This document shows, one piece after another, positions 6,829-14,134 of a DNA stretch of 44,102 nt. Made by a program: the position numbers and the translations under genes. This DNA is from a virus: positions 1 to 44,102 of IMG/VR virus record IMGVR_UViG_3300042542_005175; one strand, given 5' to 3'. Position 1 is the stretch's first letter; every line of letters begins with the position of its first letter. Below the pieces are notes generated by a model. The model was not told where the DNA came from. It worked only from the letters and a program-made list of their open reading frames with translations, and did not search any database.

Positions 6829-8795
6829 TTATGCAGTCGTGAATACTTACGCCAAGCCGAATTAGACGCCTCATCTTTGGACTCAAACACAGGAGCAGGA
6901 CCTTGAGATTTTTCTTGAGGCTGTGGATTTTCCAAAGATTCCTTAATGGTCAGAGCAGTTGGACGTGACCTCTGTTGATTCTCAGTCAAAGGTCTCTTTG
7001 AGTTCAAAGCTGATTGATCCACTTCGAAGTTATTGCCAGCGACCATACGAGCACTATCACCAACGATAATGCCATCGTCCTTCTTGATTCGTGGGACGGA
7101 CAGTACGTCAGATGGCTTGCGGTATTTTTTCTTGTGGTGATTATCAATGGTGGAAGACTCCACAGCAGCTTTGATCCTCATCATAATCTTATCCTTTTCA
7201 GGGTCAAGACGAGAACGAATGGTTTCGAAGATTCTCTTCAGGTTGTCAGGATTGGTCTTGGCCTCAAAAGCAGGAGCCTCAGAAGGTGCAGGAAGAGCCG
7301 TCATGAAGACGTTGACCACATTGTCTGGCAGTCTAAGATACCGCTTGAAGATCAGCTCCACCCAAGCTTCCTTTGGCAGGTTGTAAGCTGTCATCACGTC
7401 AGCCAATTTTCCAAGAATGTCAGCTTGGGTGGATAGCAACTCCAACTTCATCTGATCTTCCAAGCCACCAATGTCAGCCATCTTGGCCTGGATGTTCAGT
7501 GAATCAAGGTTGGTCTTGCCCTTCAAGATGGCATGGAAATTACCAAGCCACGTGTATTGGGAAAGGATTGGCTTACGAATTGAACGGACCTTACGAAGGA
7601 ACCGAATGTCTTGGGCCAAAAGAGACTTGCCTGATGGTGCATTTTGTCCGCCAGACTCACCAATGCCAAACCAACTCTTGGGCATACCAAGGATGGAGTA
7701 GAAGAGGTCAGTCAGCAACTCAATGTCATAGACGTCTGGAACATTGGCTGTTCCAGCCAGCTTAGTGATGGTGTGCTGAAAACCTTTGGGCATGGCCACC
7801 CAGAGGACTGAGTCCAAGGCCCATGGGTTGTAGAAGCTCTTAAAATCCGTGGGAGCAGCCATGCTATCAGTGGCACCCACACCAAATGATTGCTTGGAAC
7901 GAAGCATCTGCTTCCACCGCTGAACCGTACGCATCTGGTCCGCCGGAGCTTGTTCCTGTACGTCGATGTTGATTACATAGCGATCTGGCTGAACCTGAGC
8001 ACGATGTACGACCATCTGGTCCACAGCCATGCGCAATTTCTTGTAGATTCCTTGAGCCTCGTCATAGATGGCTTCGCCATACTCAGACGTACGCATGCGA
8101 AACATACGACGCATGTGCATGATGTCCCATGGGTACCAAAGATCTTCGGCACGTCCTTGAGTGGCAGCAATGGCTGCACGAGGAATCTCAGTCACGCCAT
8201 CCGCAGCCACGAAGATATCACTGGCTCGTGGCTTTCTGTCTGCCCACTTAAAACCAATGCACTGGCGATTCTTTTCAAGCCAGTAGCGACGCACATTCTT
8301 AGGGTGGATGAAGTGCAGACCCAACACACCTTCACCTTGGGCATACTCAATCTTTTCGTAGTGATTTCCAAGAGCAGCAAGGTACCAAACTTGAGAGTTG
8401 AGAATGTCCTCAACGCCAATCAGGTCAAGCATCTCATTGAGATCATCCTCAAACTGGGCGTCATTACACTCAAACCAGAGTGTGCCAGGATTGATAGGAT
8501 CTCTCTGGGTGGCTTCCTCAACAAGCTCAGTCAAGGCTGCGGCCATCAAGTCCCAGGTGCCCATTTCCTCCCATAGATCAAGGACCTGATCCATGGATGA
8601 AGGACGCTTCATGATAGTCGCGTACTTCATCCAGGTGTCTGGATTGGCTACTCGACTGGCATCAATGAAGTCGTCTGTCAGCTCTTGGTTCGCTGACGGA
8701 GTATTCGCACGAGGAATAATCGAGCTGACAGGGTCACCAGAACCGATGAAGCCCATCCTTCTCAGCAGCTCTGCTCCTATGGTGCTAAATTTCAT
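6825..8795 (-). CDS. portal vertex protein (T4 gp20-like)
   Basis: A 656-residue protein whose body matches T4-type portals: RPSSMDQVLDLWEEMGTWD and AALTELVEEATQ near the start, GNHYEKIEYAQGEGVLGLHF (wing), HPKNVRRYWLEKNRQC, the WDIMHMRRMFR and YGEAIYDEAQGIYKKLRMA segments, and VVHRAQVQPDRYVINIDV. These correspond to the portal wing and stem that form a dodecamer at the head vertex through which DNA is packaged. T4 gp20 is 524 residues, so this one has a longer C-terminal tail, rich in Pro, Gln and Ser. The ATG at 8795 is preceded by an A-rich leader (ACAAGAAAAT) and no Shine-Dalgarno sequence. Confidence 0.88.
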   Translation of the reverse strand: MKFSTIGAELLRRMGFIGSGDPVSSIIPRANTPSANQELTDDFIDASRVANPDTWMKYATIMKRPSSMDQVLDLWEEMGTWDLMAAALTELVEEATQRDPINPGTLWFECNDAQFEDDLNEMLDLIGVEDILNSQVWYLAALGNHYEKIEYAQGEGVLGLHFIHPKNVRRYWLEKNRQCIGFKWADRKPRASDIFVAADGVTEIPRAAIAATQGRAEDLWYPWDIMHMRRMFRMRTSEYGEAIYDEAQGIYKKLRMAVDQMVVHRAQVQPDRYVINIDVQEQAPADQMRTVQRWKQMLRSKQSFGVGATDSMAAPTDFKSFYNPWALDSVLWVAMPKGFQHTITKLAGTANVPDVYDIELLTDLFYSILGMPKSWFGIGESGGQNAPSGKSLLAQDIRFLRKVRSIRKPILSQYTWLGNFHAILKGKTNLDSLNIQAKMADIGGLEDQMKLELLSTQADILGKLADVMTAYNLPKEAWVELIFKRYLRLPDNVVNVFMTALPAPSEAPAFEAKTNPDNLKRIFETIRSRLDPEKDKIMMRIKAAVESSTIDNHHKKKYRKPSDVLSVPRIKKDDGIIVGDSARMVAGNNFEVDQSALNSKRPLTENQQRSRPTALTIKESLENPQPQEKSQGPAPVFESKDEASNSAWRKYSRLHK

Positions 8796-8834
8796 ATTTT
8801 CTTGTAAACTAGGGTAGAGTATGTTCTCTTAACC
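8796..8834. promoter_or_regulatory. divergent intergenic control region (portal / RHH-like gene)
   Basis: This 39-base gap separates two head-to-head genes and must hold the start signals of both. On plus, a TATGTT at 8820-8825 lies 9 bases before the ATG at 8835, the same distance as the -10 boxes before the genes at 30419 and 41547; a good -35 is not visible at 17 bases. On minus, GTTTACAAG lies just before the portal ATG. The placement supports a promoter; the exact elements are uncertain. Confidence 0.4.
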
Positions 8835-9098
8835 ATGACAGAACAAGGTAAAGTCAAGACTAAGCGGCCGGGTAAAGAAGCAATCATTGCGTTCAGACTC
8901 GAGAAAGACGATGGTCGCCGCCTGGATGAGGTTCGTGAAGGCTTGTCAATCACCAGCGTGAAGTCACGTGGCCACATGTGCCGTAAGATTGTCAAGGACT
9001 TCCTCATGGGGCGTCTGATCTACGTCACGCCGCAACACCAGTTGTTGGACCCTGCTCGGAATCACTCGAGTCATCAAGATCCTTTGGAGCTAGCTTGA
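8835..9098 (+). CDS. small ribbon-helix-helix-like protein (candidate regulator)
   Basis: An 87-residue basic protein. Residues 17-60 fit the ribbon-helix-helix (CopG/Arc) pattern: a strand (AIIAFRLEKDDG), helix A (RRLDEVREGL) and helix B after a turn (VKSRGHMCRKIVKDFLMG). Such proteins are dimers that bind DNA through the paired strand and usually act as repressors. It stands at the head of a plus-strand unit, directly behind the divergent control region shared with the portal gene, a good place for a regulator. The last 74 bases overlap the convergent gene on minus, so one of the two ends may be shorter than drawn. The fold is inferred by pattern only. Confidence 0.55.
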   Translation: MTEQGKVKTKRPGKEAIIAFRLEKDDGRRLDEVREGLSITSVKSRGHMCRKIVKDFLMGRLIYVTPQHQLLDPARNHSSHQDPLELA

Positions 9099-9390
9099 CT
9101 CTGAAAGCAAAGTGAGTCTGGCCCTTCTGCTCGAAAGAGAAAGAGGTGTTGGGTTCAGCAATAAATTGCTTGATCACATCAACCTGCTCTTCAGGAACTT
9201 TTCTGAAGAGTAGTTCGACTATGTAGTCATTGCCCTCCTTCAAAAGCTGAGTGGCCTCAAGAAATGACATCAAGGCAGGTGAAGTCATCAGTCTTAGGAG
9301 AAGACGGTCAACGTAGGCCTTGGCCTTCTCATCTAGACGATCACTGTCAAGATCCTCAACTAGAAATTGGAGAATTCGATCAATTGTCAC
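9025..9390 (-). CDS. hypothetical protein (121 residues)
   Basis: A 121-residue acidic helical protein starting at a GTG (ITIDRILQFLVEDLDSD follows the initiator). Leucine-rich helices (AYVDRLLLRLMTSPALM, FLEATQLLKEG) are followed by a more beta-like part (HFAFRVKLAPKDL) and an acidic tail. No family is recognised. It is a single minus gene between plus genes, overlapping the 3' end of the RHH-like gene by 74 bases. I keep it because its codon use and regular amphipathic pattern look coding and because otherwise about 300 bases would be empty, but it is less certain than its neighbours. Confidence 0.5.
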   Translation of the reverse strand: MTIDRILQFLVEDLDSDRLDEKAKAYVDRLLLRLMTSPALMSFLEATQLLKEGNDYIVELLFRKVPEEQVDVIKQFIAEPNTSFSFEQKGQTHFAFRVKLAPKDLDDSSDSEQGPTTGVAA

Positions 9391-9414
9391 GGCTTAAGTA
9401 CAGTTCTTGAGTTT

Positions 9415-9927
9415 GTGATTGAACCTATCAAAGCTAATTGGAAATGGCGCACGACTGATGGTCTGGCTGTGCCAGTTCCAAATGTCACAGTCTCTGGTTT
9501 CGCAGTGGACCCTGAGGGTTACTTCCCCTTGATCTACCGTGGACCAAATGTCCGCTCAGCTAAGAACTGCTGGTCATTGCCATCTGGTTTGCACGAATGT
9601 GGTTTTACCTTGGCCCAACAATTTGCAGTTGAGCTCAAGGAGGAGCTTAACCTTGACGCAGATTACTCAAAGGCCAAGATGGTTGGTGTTTACGAAAATA
9701 TCGCGGCAGTTGATAACTGGCACTGGGTGATCACTGCCATGGTCATGCCAGTTAAGACGCTGGACACCATGGTGAATAACGAACCAGAGAAACACCCAGA
9801 AATGATAAAAGTGCACTACACAGAGTTGTCAAAGAAGATTCTTGATCTCCAGTGGGCCCCATCACTAGGGCCATTCCTGAAGGACAACTACGATGTCATA
9901 CGTAGTGCTATTATGGACCTGCTCTAA
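9415..9927 (+). CDS. Nudix-like hydrolase with degenerate Nudix box
   Basis: From a GTG at 9415 the protein has 170 residues; a TTG at 9367 in frame is an alternative but would overlap the divergent gene. The central SGLHECGF then FAVELKEELNL aligns with the Nudix box (Gx5Ex7REUxEExGU): the metal-binding Glu residues of ELKEEL are kept, while the usual Arg before the Glu is Val and the late Gly is Asn. Upstream VDPEGYFPLIYRGPN is the typical first strand. Nudix enzymes cleave nucleoside-diphosphate-X substrates, often cleaning damaged or unwanted nucleotides, which would fit a phage that builds modified nucleotides. Its stop overlaps the gp47-like start (TAATG). The substrate is unknown and the changed box could mean altered chemistry. 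Confidence 0.65.
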   Translation: MIEPIKANWKWRTTDGLAVPVPNVTVSGFAVDPEGYFPLIYRGPNVRSAKNCWSLPSGLHECGFTLAQQFAVELKEELNLDADYSKAKMVGVYENIAAVDNWHWVITAMVMPVKTLDTMVNNEPEKHPEMIKVHYTELSKKILDLQWAPSLGPFLKDNYDVIRSAIMDLL

Positions 9928-10979
9928 TGCGATTCCTAATCTATGGTGATCTCCAGGCTGCTGATGGCCATGAGAGATGCTTCAATGACCCAAGCATGCC
10001 ACTGCAAAGGTGGCGTGTCAATACCTTCATGGAGTTTCTTAGAGAGACTTATCTTTCTAAGGATTGCCAGGGTTTGATTGACCTTGGAGACACCACGGAT
10101 GATCGTCAGGCCATTCCAATTCCCACAATACATTCAGTTCTAACACCACTTTCAAAATTTCAAGGCCACAACATCAAGCTCATTGGTAACCATGAGCAGT
10201 GGCTTCGTAGCACAGAAGTTCATCCTGGTGTCATGTACAGTGGCATCTTCACTGTGGTTAAGTCACATGAAGTGATTGATATTCCAGGTTGCTCAGCCGT
10301 TTTTGCCTGTGTCTCCTACATTGACAATGAGGAGGAGCTGAAGAAGACTGTCACTGAGACAATCAAAGCAGCTAGGTCTGTGGCAGGTAAGCGTAAGGTA
10401 ATTCTGCTGGGCCACTTCTCAGTCCAAGGTGCTATGGCTCATGGCATGGCGCTGCAAGACGGACTTGTCAATGAAGACATACCCAAGGTTGATGCAGCCT
10501 TTCTGGGACACATTCATAAGTTTCAAGAGTTTAAGCCCAAGCATTTCTATGTGGGTTCACCATTTCAACAAGACTTTGGTGAAATTAACGAGACCAAGTA
10601 TGTGATGGTCTTGGACACGGACACCGGACGAGTTGAGCCGGTGGATACCGTGATGCCCAAGTACCACAGACAAACGCTTGACCAGTTTGAAGCTACAGTC
10701 CGAGCTGAGTCTGAGGACCGGTTTGAAGTTAAGCTAAAGTCCTTTGAAGAGGCCCAAAGATTCTATGGCCACCCACTCTCGCACAGAGCCATACCAGTCT
10801 ATGACTATGTGGAATCAGCTCCCAATCAGCCTAATGTGGAGTCAGTTCACAGAGAGATAGTCTTTGATGTTCACAGTCTGATGAAGGCCTACGTGGAGAA
10901 CAACCCACCAGCTAAGAAGGGCATTGACATACCTGATGAAGATCTGTTGTCATTCGGCCAAGATCTAATGTCTCACTAG
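9927..10979 (+). CDS. 47: recombination endonuclease subunit, gp47/SbcD/Mre11-like
   Basis: A 350-residue metallophosphoesterase. The conserved metal motifs are in order: GDLQAADGHE (residues 7-16, motif I), LGDTTDD (53-59, motif II), IGNHEQW (86-92, motif III), LGHFSVQGA and then FLGHIHKFQ (motifs IV and V). This is the nuclease half of the gp46-gp47 complex that resects DNA ends for recombination-dependent replication and repair. In most Mre11/SbcD proteins motif I is D-x-H; here it is D8-L-Q10, so one metal-binding His is missing or shifted. Unlike T4, gp46 is not next to it but 24 kb away at 35035. Length matches T4 gp47 (339). Confidence 0.85.
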   Translation: MRFLIYGDLQAADGHERCFNDPSMPLQRWRVNTFMEFLRETYLSKDCQGLIDLGDTTDDRQAIPIPTIHSVLTPLSKFQGHNIKLIGNHEQWLRSTEVHPGVMYSGIFTVVKSHEVIDIPGCSAVFACVSYIDNEEELKKTVTETIKAARSVAGKRKVILLGHFSVQGAMAHGMALQDGLVNEDIPKVDAAFLGHIHKFQEFKPKHFYVGSPFQQDFGEINETKYVMVLDTDTGRVEPVDTVMPKYHRQTLDQFEATVRAESEDRFEVKLKSFEEAQRFYGHPLSHRAIPVYDYVESAPNQPNVESVHREIVFDVHSLMKAYVENNPPAKKGIDIPDEDLLSFGQDLMSH

Positions 10980-11083
10980 AGTTATACGATTGATCTTGAA
11001 TTGCGGGGCAGGTTTACATTCCGAACATCGACACTTAATCTGCACAATTGAACGGGTTCGAGTGAACCCTAACCAAAAACAAC
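10980..11083 (+). promoter_or_regulatory. promoter and leader of the highly expressed gene at 11084
   Basis: The 104-base gap contains TTTACA at 11013-11018, the same -35-type hexamer seen before the genes at 30419 and 41547, followed after 17 bases by a weak TAATCT (11036-11041). The predicted leader holds a perfect 6-bp hairpin, GGGTTC GAGT GAACCC (11054-11069), and then an A-rich, unstructured CCAAAAACAAC before the ATG, with no Shine-Dalgarno sequence. A 5' hairpin near the transcript end is a known way to protect abundant mRNAs from decay. The hairpin is seen directly; promoter and role are inferred. Confidence 0.5.
11054..11069 (+). other. 5' leader hairpin
   Basis: GGGTTC (11054-11059) pairs perfectly with GAACCC (11064-11069) around a GAGT loop, 14 bases before the start codon of the gene at 11084. 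It lacks a T-run, so it is not a terminator. It may stabilise the 5' end of the mRNA or regulate its translation. Confidence 0.6.
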
Positions 11084-11593
11084 ATGAACCAAGTCAGTCA
11101 AGTCAGTTTCGGGACGGACGCCACGAAGTGCAATGGCTACTTGCAGTACGCTAACGAGCGCCTTGGAAATCTCGATCTTATCATCGAGAACACCTCAGAT
11201 TACGATCTGTATTTCCAAGCTAAGGTCGCTTCTACGCTCACTGCGAGTGGTTTCACTAACGTGGGTTCGGCGGTCACCGTCAAGCCACGGGGTGTAAAGA
11301 CCCTCAGCTACAACATCCTTGCCAAGAAGTTCGGCTTCTTTGGTTCCGGTGTGGACAGCTCTGGCAATGCTAAGTCAGTCACGGCCAACGTGTCGACTGT
11401 GCTGCGCAACAAGAGCGATCTGCGCGGCGCCCAGGTCGACATCGTCAACGCTGGCAAGCGCGGTTGGGGCTACGATCCGATCTTCAACGATCCGGTCATC
11501 GGCCAGTACTGGGGCAATCCTCCGGATGCTCCAAATGGTACCACGCCTCCATCCGATGGTTATGGTGGCGTGTCCGGTGGTGGCGGCTACTAA
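11084..11593 (+). CDS. probable abundant virion protein, beta-sandwich family
   Basis: A 169-residue protein with a beta-sandwich body and a Gly/Pro/Tyr-rich tail (DGYGGVSGGGGY). The segment FTNVGSAVTVKPRGVKTLSYN matches RTNVGSPVTLVASGFKSLDFT of the protein at 32723 and, more distantly, the protein at 17181, so the phage has three paralogues. The gene is a single-gene unit: own promoter-like elements and leader hairpin, and a strong terminator behind it. Its codons are visibly richer in C-ending, translation-favoured forms than most neighbours, like the capsid gene. These signs suggest a very abundant product such as a head-decoration or surface protein. No named family is recognised, so that role is inference. 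Confidence 0.7.
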   Translation: MNQVSQVSFGTDATKCNGYLQYANERLGNLDLIIENTSDYDLYFQAKVASTLTASGFTNVGSAVTVKPRGVKTLSYNILAKKFGFFGSGVDSSGNAKSVTANVSTVLRNKSDLRGAQVDIVNAGKRGWGYDPIFNDPVIGQYWGNPPDAPNGTTPPSDGYGGVSGGGGY

Positions 11594-11610
11594 GCCACTG
11601 TCACTACAGC

Positions 11611-11642
11611 AAAACGGCCTGCAGAAATGCAGGCCGTTTTTT
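11611..11642 (+). terminator. rho-independent terminator
   Basis: AAAACGGCCTGCA (11611-11623) pairs perfectly with TGCAGGCCGTTTT (11628-11640) around a GAAA tetraloop, followed by more T. The 13-bp stem with flanking A and T runs can stop transcription in both directions. It lies between the end of the plus gene at 11593 and the end of the minus co-chaperonin gene at 11659, so it probably serves both. Confidence 0.92.
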
Positions 11643-11658
11643 CGTGTAGGCGTCTGAA

Positions 11659-12234
11659 TCAACCTTGAAGGTGACCGTAGATGAAGTTGTCTTGGATGAA
11701 GCAATACACCTTGCCATCAATATTCAGAGGAGTCAAACGACCACGAGCTGGGAAGATCTCATCGCCAACGTTGGCCTCAATTTCAGCTTGAGGACCCTTC
11801 TTGGCCAGCTTAAAATGGTGCAGCTCAGTCTGAGCTTCTTTGGCCGTATCTGGAATAATGATCTCACTCTTATTCTCAAAGTAGGGTTCCACCAAAAGCC
11901 AGTGACCCATCATATCAATTGAGTCAAAGCTGACAACTTTGCTGTTGAGGCGACAAATCATGTCAGCCTGGTGCAGCAACAACACCAGTTGGTTGTCAAT
12001 CTTAAAGGACGCATTAACCTGCTGTGCGCCATCGATCTGGTAGAGGTAGACCTCACCCACCTTGGCATAGATCTCCTTTGTGGTTCCATCCGGATATTTG
12101 CCAGAACCCACAGCCACGCACTTGCCATGGACATGGTTTTTGGTTCGGCTCTCTGGCAGTGCAATCTTACCCTCGTAAGCTTCCTCTGTGTTGATGACGG
12201 CAATGCGTTCACCAATTGGTCTGATCTTGGTCAT
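11659..12234 (-). CDS. GroES-like co-chaperonin with two GroES folds in tandem
   Basis: A 191-residue protein. Residues 1-97 begin IRPIGERIAVINTEE and contain KIALPESRTKNHVHGKCVAVGSG, matching GroES beta-strands, mobile loop and roof ('vkPlgDRVlVk', 'G.vvavG.G'), then KVGEVYLYQ. Residues about 103-191 repeat the pattern: IDMMGHWLLVEPYFENKSEIIIPDTAK, then KLAKKGPQAE, NVGDEIF and IDGKVYCFIQDNFIYG. Bacterial GroES and T4 gp31 have one such unit, so this is a fused double unit. Gp31 replaces GroES to enlarge the GroEL folding cage for the capsid protein, and the same job is likely. It overlaps the upstream primase gene by 4 bases. Confidence 0.75.
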   Translation of the reverse strand: MTKIRPIGERIAVINTEEAYEGKIALPESRTKNHVHGKCVAVGSGKYPDGTTKEIYAKVGEVYLYQIDGAQQVNASFKIDNQLVLLLHQADMICRLNSKVVSFDSIDMMGHWLLVEPYFENKSEIIIPDTAKEAQTELHHFKLAKKGPQAEIEANVGDEIFPARGRLTPLNIDGKVYCFIQDNFIYGHLQG

Positions 12235-13253
12235 AGTTTAAGCAGTTCAATCTCAAGTTGTGAGACCGCTGTGTCATAGAACTGGCGATTTAGAAACTGA
12301 TCCACAGCGAACTCAACATTGTCATTAGCATCCTGTGTCTTGCCTTCTGGGCTCTGTGGTATGTGTGCCACAGAAAACCGGCAACGATTCATGAATTTTC
12401 TGGCCTCTTTGAATGCTGACTGAGTAGCATCAGCATCATACATGACACAGACCTCCTTAATGGATCTAATGGCCATGATCTTTCTCTCCTGCATGGATGA
12501 GATGGAATGCTTAAAGACAGCAATTGGAACCACTCCAGTTATGCCACGTCGATAGAATTCCTCTCTGAGTGACATTACATTGAGGATAGATTCAACGACG
12601 ACCACCGTGTTTGCACGTGTCTCACGGGCCTCATCCAAGTTGTAGACCCAACATGATGAACCAAACTTTAGCTCATTCTTAGATGGAAACTTCTTGGTGG
12701 ACTCACCTGGAATATCCACATAGGTTCGTCCCTGGTAATAAACCACACGACCCCATTCGTAGACTGGAAATATAGCAAAGGGTTCCCAGAGCTCAGAATC
12801 ACGAGTGAATCCCACACCAGCATCAGCAAAAATCTCAACTGATAGGTTTTTCCTCTTGGCCATCTTGCCAATGAGTTTGTAGTAGGCTGAATCTGGCTCA
12901 TCTCGCAAGGCAACGAAACCCCTGGGAAGTTTAACATCCACCAGTGATGGCACATAGGTCCTGTCTATCCGGTCAATCTCGTCTGATAGATCGGCCAGGG
13001 AATCAATGCTGACGGACTGTGACTCACCCTCCTCAATGGAATAACCAAGGGACTTGGCCCATTTGACAAAGTCACCACCCTTATTGCATCTCCAACAGTT
13101 TGTCTTGCCGGACTTTACGTTGATGGACCTATTGCCAGTCTTGTCTCCACAGTTTGGTTCAGGACAAACAATGATCAACTCATCCCGGGTGGTTCTGTCG
13201 GGAACCACAGAGAAGATGGCATGAACCTCAGATATCAGAGCCTGGCCATTCAT
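12231..13253 (-). CDS. DNA primase (DnaG/T4 gp61-type)
   Basis: A 340-residue primase. The N-terminal zinc ribbon uses C30, C35, C53 and C56 (IVCPEPNCGD and TNCWRCNKGGDFVKW), as in DnaG-type primases. The TOPRIM core follows: E221 in TVVVVESILNVMSL is the catalytic acid of motif I, and D273/D275 in VCVMYDADATQ form the metal-binding D-x-D. It makes RNA primers for lagging-strand synthesis, acting with a replicative helicase that is not in this window. Length is close to T4 gp61 (342). Its ATG lies head-to-head with the small plus gene at 13252, and its stop overlaps the co-chaperonin start by 4 bases. Confidence 0.88.
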   Translation of the reverse strand: MNGQALISEVHAIFSVVPDRTTRDELIIVCPEPNCGDKTGNRSINVKSGKTNCWRCNKGGDFVKWAKSLGYSIEEGESQSVSIDSLADLSDEIDRIDRTYVPSLVDVKLPRGFVALRDEPDSAYYKLIGKMAKRKNLSVEIFADAGVGFTRDSELWEPFAIFPVYEWGRVVYYQGRTYVDIPGESTKKFPSKNELKFGSSCWVYNLDEARETRANTVVVVESILNVMSLREEFYRRGITGVVPIAVFKHSISSMQERKIMAIRSIKEVCVMYDADATQSAFKEARKFMNRCRFSVAHIPQSPEGKTQDANDNVEFAVDQFLNRQFYDTAVSQLEIELLKL

Positions 13254-13461
13254 GTGTAGATATTGTGTGAAGAACGTAAACGATCACATTCAAATTGCCG
13301 AGAGCCTGGCTGGATTGAAGAAACCCAACCACAAGGTTCGTTCCTCTGGACCATCTGTGGCTGACAGCCTAAGAATCCTAGAAACCTTGCGCAAGTCCGA
13401 TGAGGACAGAGCCAAGGCGACTAATCCCACTAAGCTGGGTCACACCCCAATTCCAAGCTAA
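13252..13461 (+). CDS. hypothetical small protein (69 residues)
   Basis: A 69-residue basic protein starting at an ATG that overlaps the primase start on the other strand by 2 bases. Its body (NHKVRSSGPSVADSLRILETLRKSDEDRAK) is hydrophilic and probably helical; two early Cys (MCRYC) are not part of a full zinc motif. Its last bases overlap the end of the tail-tube-like gene on minus. I do not recognise it. It fills the space between two certain genes with no overlap of more than 4 bases, which supports it being real. Confidence 0.5.
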   Translation: MCRYCVKNVNDHIQIAESLAGLKKPNHKVRSSGPSVADSLRILETLRKSDEDRAKATNPTKLGHTPIPS

Positions 13462-14120
13462 TTCACATAGACTACGCCATCAGGTGTAGAGAGTAAAACG
13501 TCTTCACAATAGAATGACGCTCTAATCTCAACGCCCTTGGCCGTGCCAGTCGTGTCGAGTTCACTAATGCCTAGGTTGCTCAACCAGGCATTTTTTAGTA
13601 TGTGGGAGGATGCCGTTGACAGTGATGTGCCAAAGGCTGAGTCAGTGAAAGACGTGGAAGTTTCTTGAGGTCTGTTGCCACGCAGAAACCTACAAGGCAG
13701 GTCCCACCTAGAAGGCAATGACGCTCCATAGTTGTTGGCTTCAGAGATGTATTCAGTGGCTTCACCAGACATAGCACCACGGCCAGCTCTTACCCGGGCC
13801 CTCCACTTGTAGAGCAGATGGTATATGGGAGGGTAGACTTGGCCTGTCTGGGGTATGGGATAGAAGAATGTCATGCTTACGGCATCCATAGGCTTGTCAT
13901 ACCCTGGTAGGTAGTATGGGCGTGAATCCCGTTTGAACGCCTCCGCACTTATGTCCAAATCTGGCAACTTCAATGACTTGACGTACAGCCACGAATTGGG
14001 TAGTGTAAAGTTCAAACTGTCAGCCACCACCTTGAAATCGACAAACCAGAGATCGTCTCTCTGTTGGTCAAGTCCCTGTGTGGAAGCTGAACCCCAAATG
14101 TTTTTGGACGCTATACGCAT
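13458..14120 (-). CDS. tail-tube paralogue, probably baseplate tube initiator (gp54/gp48-like role)
   Basis: From the ATG at 14120 the protein has 220 residues (a GTG at 14144 is also in frame). Its start, ASKNIWGSASTQGLDQQRDDLW, corresponds to NTKNTWGSIATTGGTGIDQQ of the tail tube at 24482, and both continue with long beta-rich domains (SMTFFYPIPQT, PIYHLLYKWRARV against IPVRYAFSQQ, QILYKWMYLI). It is therefore a tube paralogue. In T4, gp54 and gp48 adopt tube-like folds and start the tube on the baseplate. The gene is next to the spike gene and head-to-head with it, which supports a baseplate site. Homology to the tube is good; the exact T4 counterpart is inferred. Confidence 0.7.
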   Translation of the reverse strand: MRIASKNIWGSASTQGLDQQRDDLWFVDFKVVADSLNFTLPNSWLYVKSLKLPDLDISAEAFKRDSRPYYLPGYDKPMDAVSMTFFYPIPQTGQVYPPIYHLLYKWRARVRAGRGAMSGEATEYISEANNYGASLPSRWDLPCRFLRGNRPQETSTSFTDSAFGTSLSTASSHILKNAWLSNLGISELDTTGTAKGVEIRASFYCEDVLLSTPDGVVYVN

Positions 14121-14134
14121 TCTACTATAAGTAA

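Noticed and set aside
7014-8576. Several open frames of 60-228 codons antisense to the portal gene
   Set aside because: No domain pattern; all lie inside the well-supported portal gene.
14126-14134. TATAAGTA before the spike gene as a T4-type late promoter (TATAAATA)
   Set aside because: It is only a few bases before the ATG, so transcription would begin inside the gene, and no similar motif precedes capsid, sheath or tube genes.
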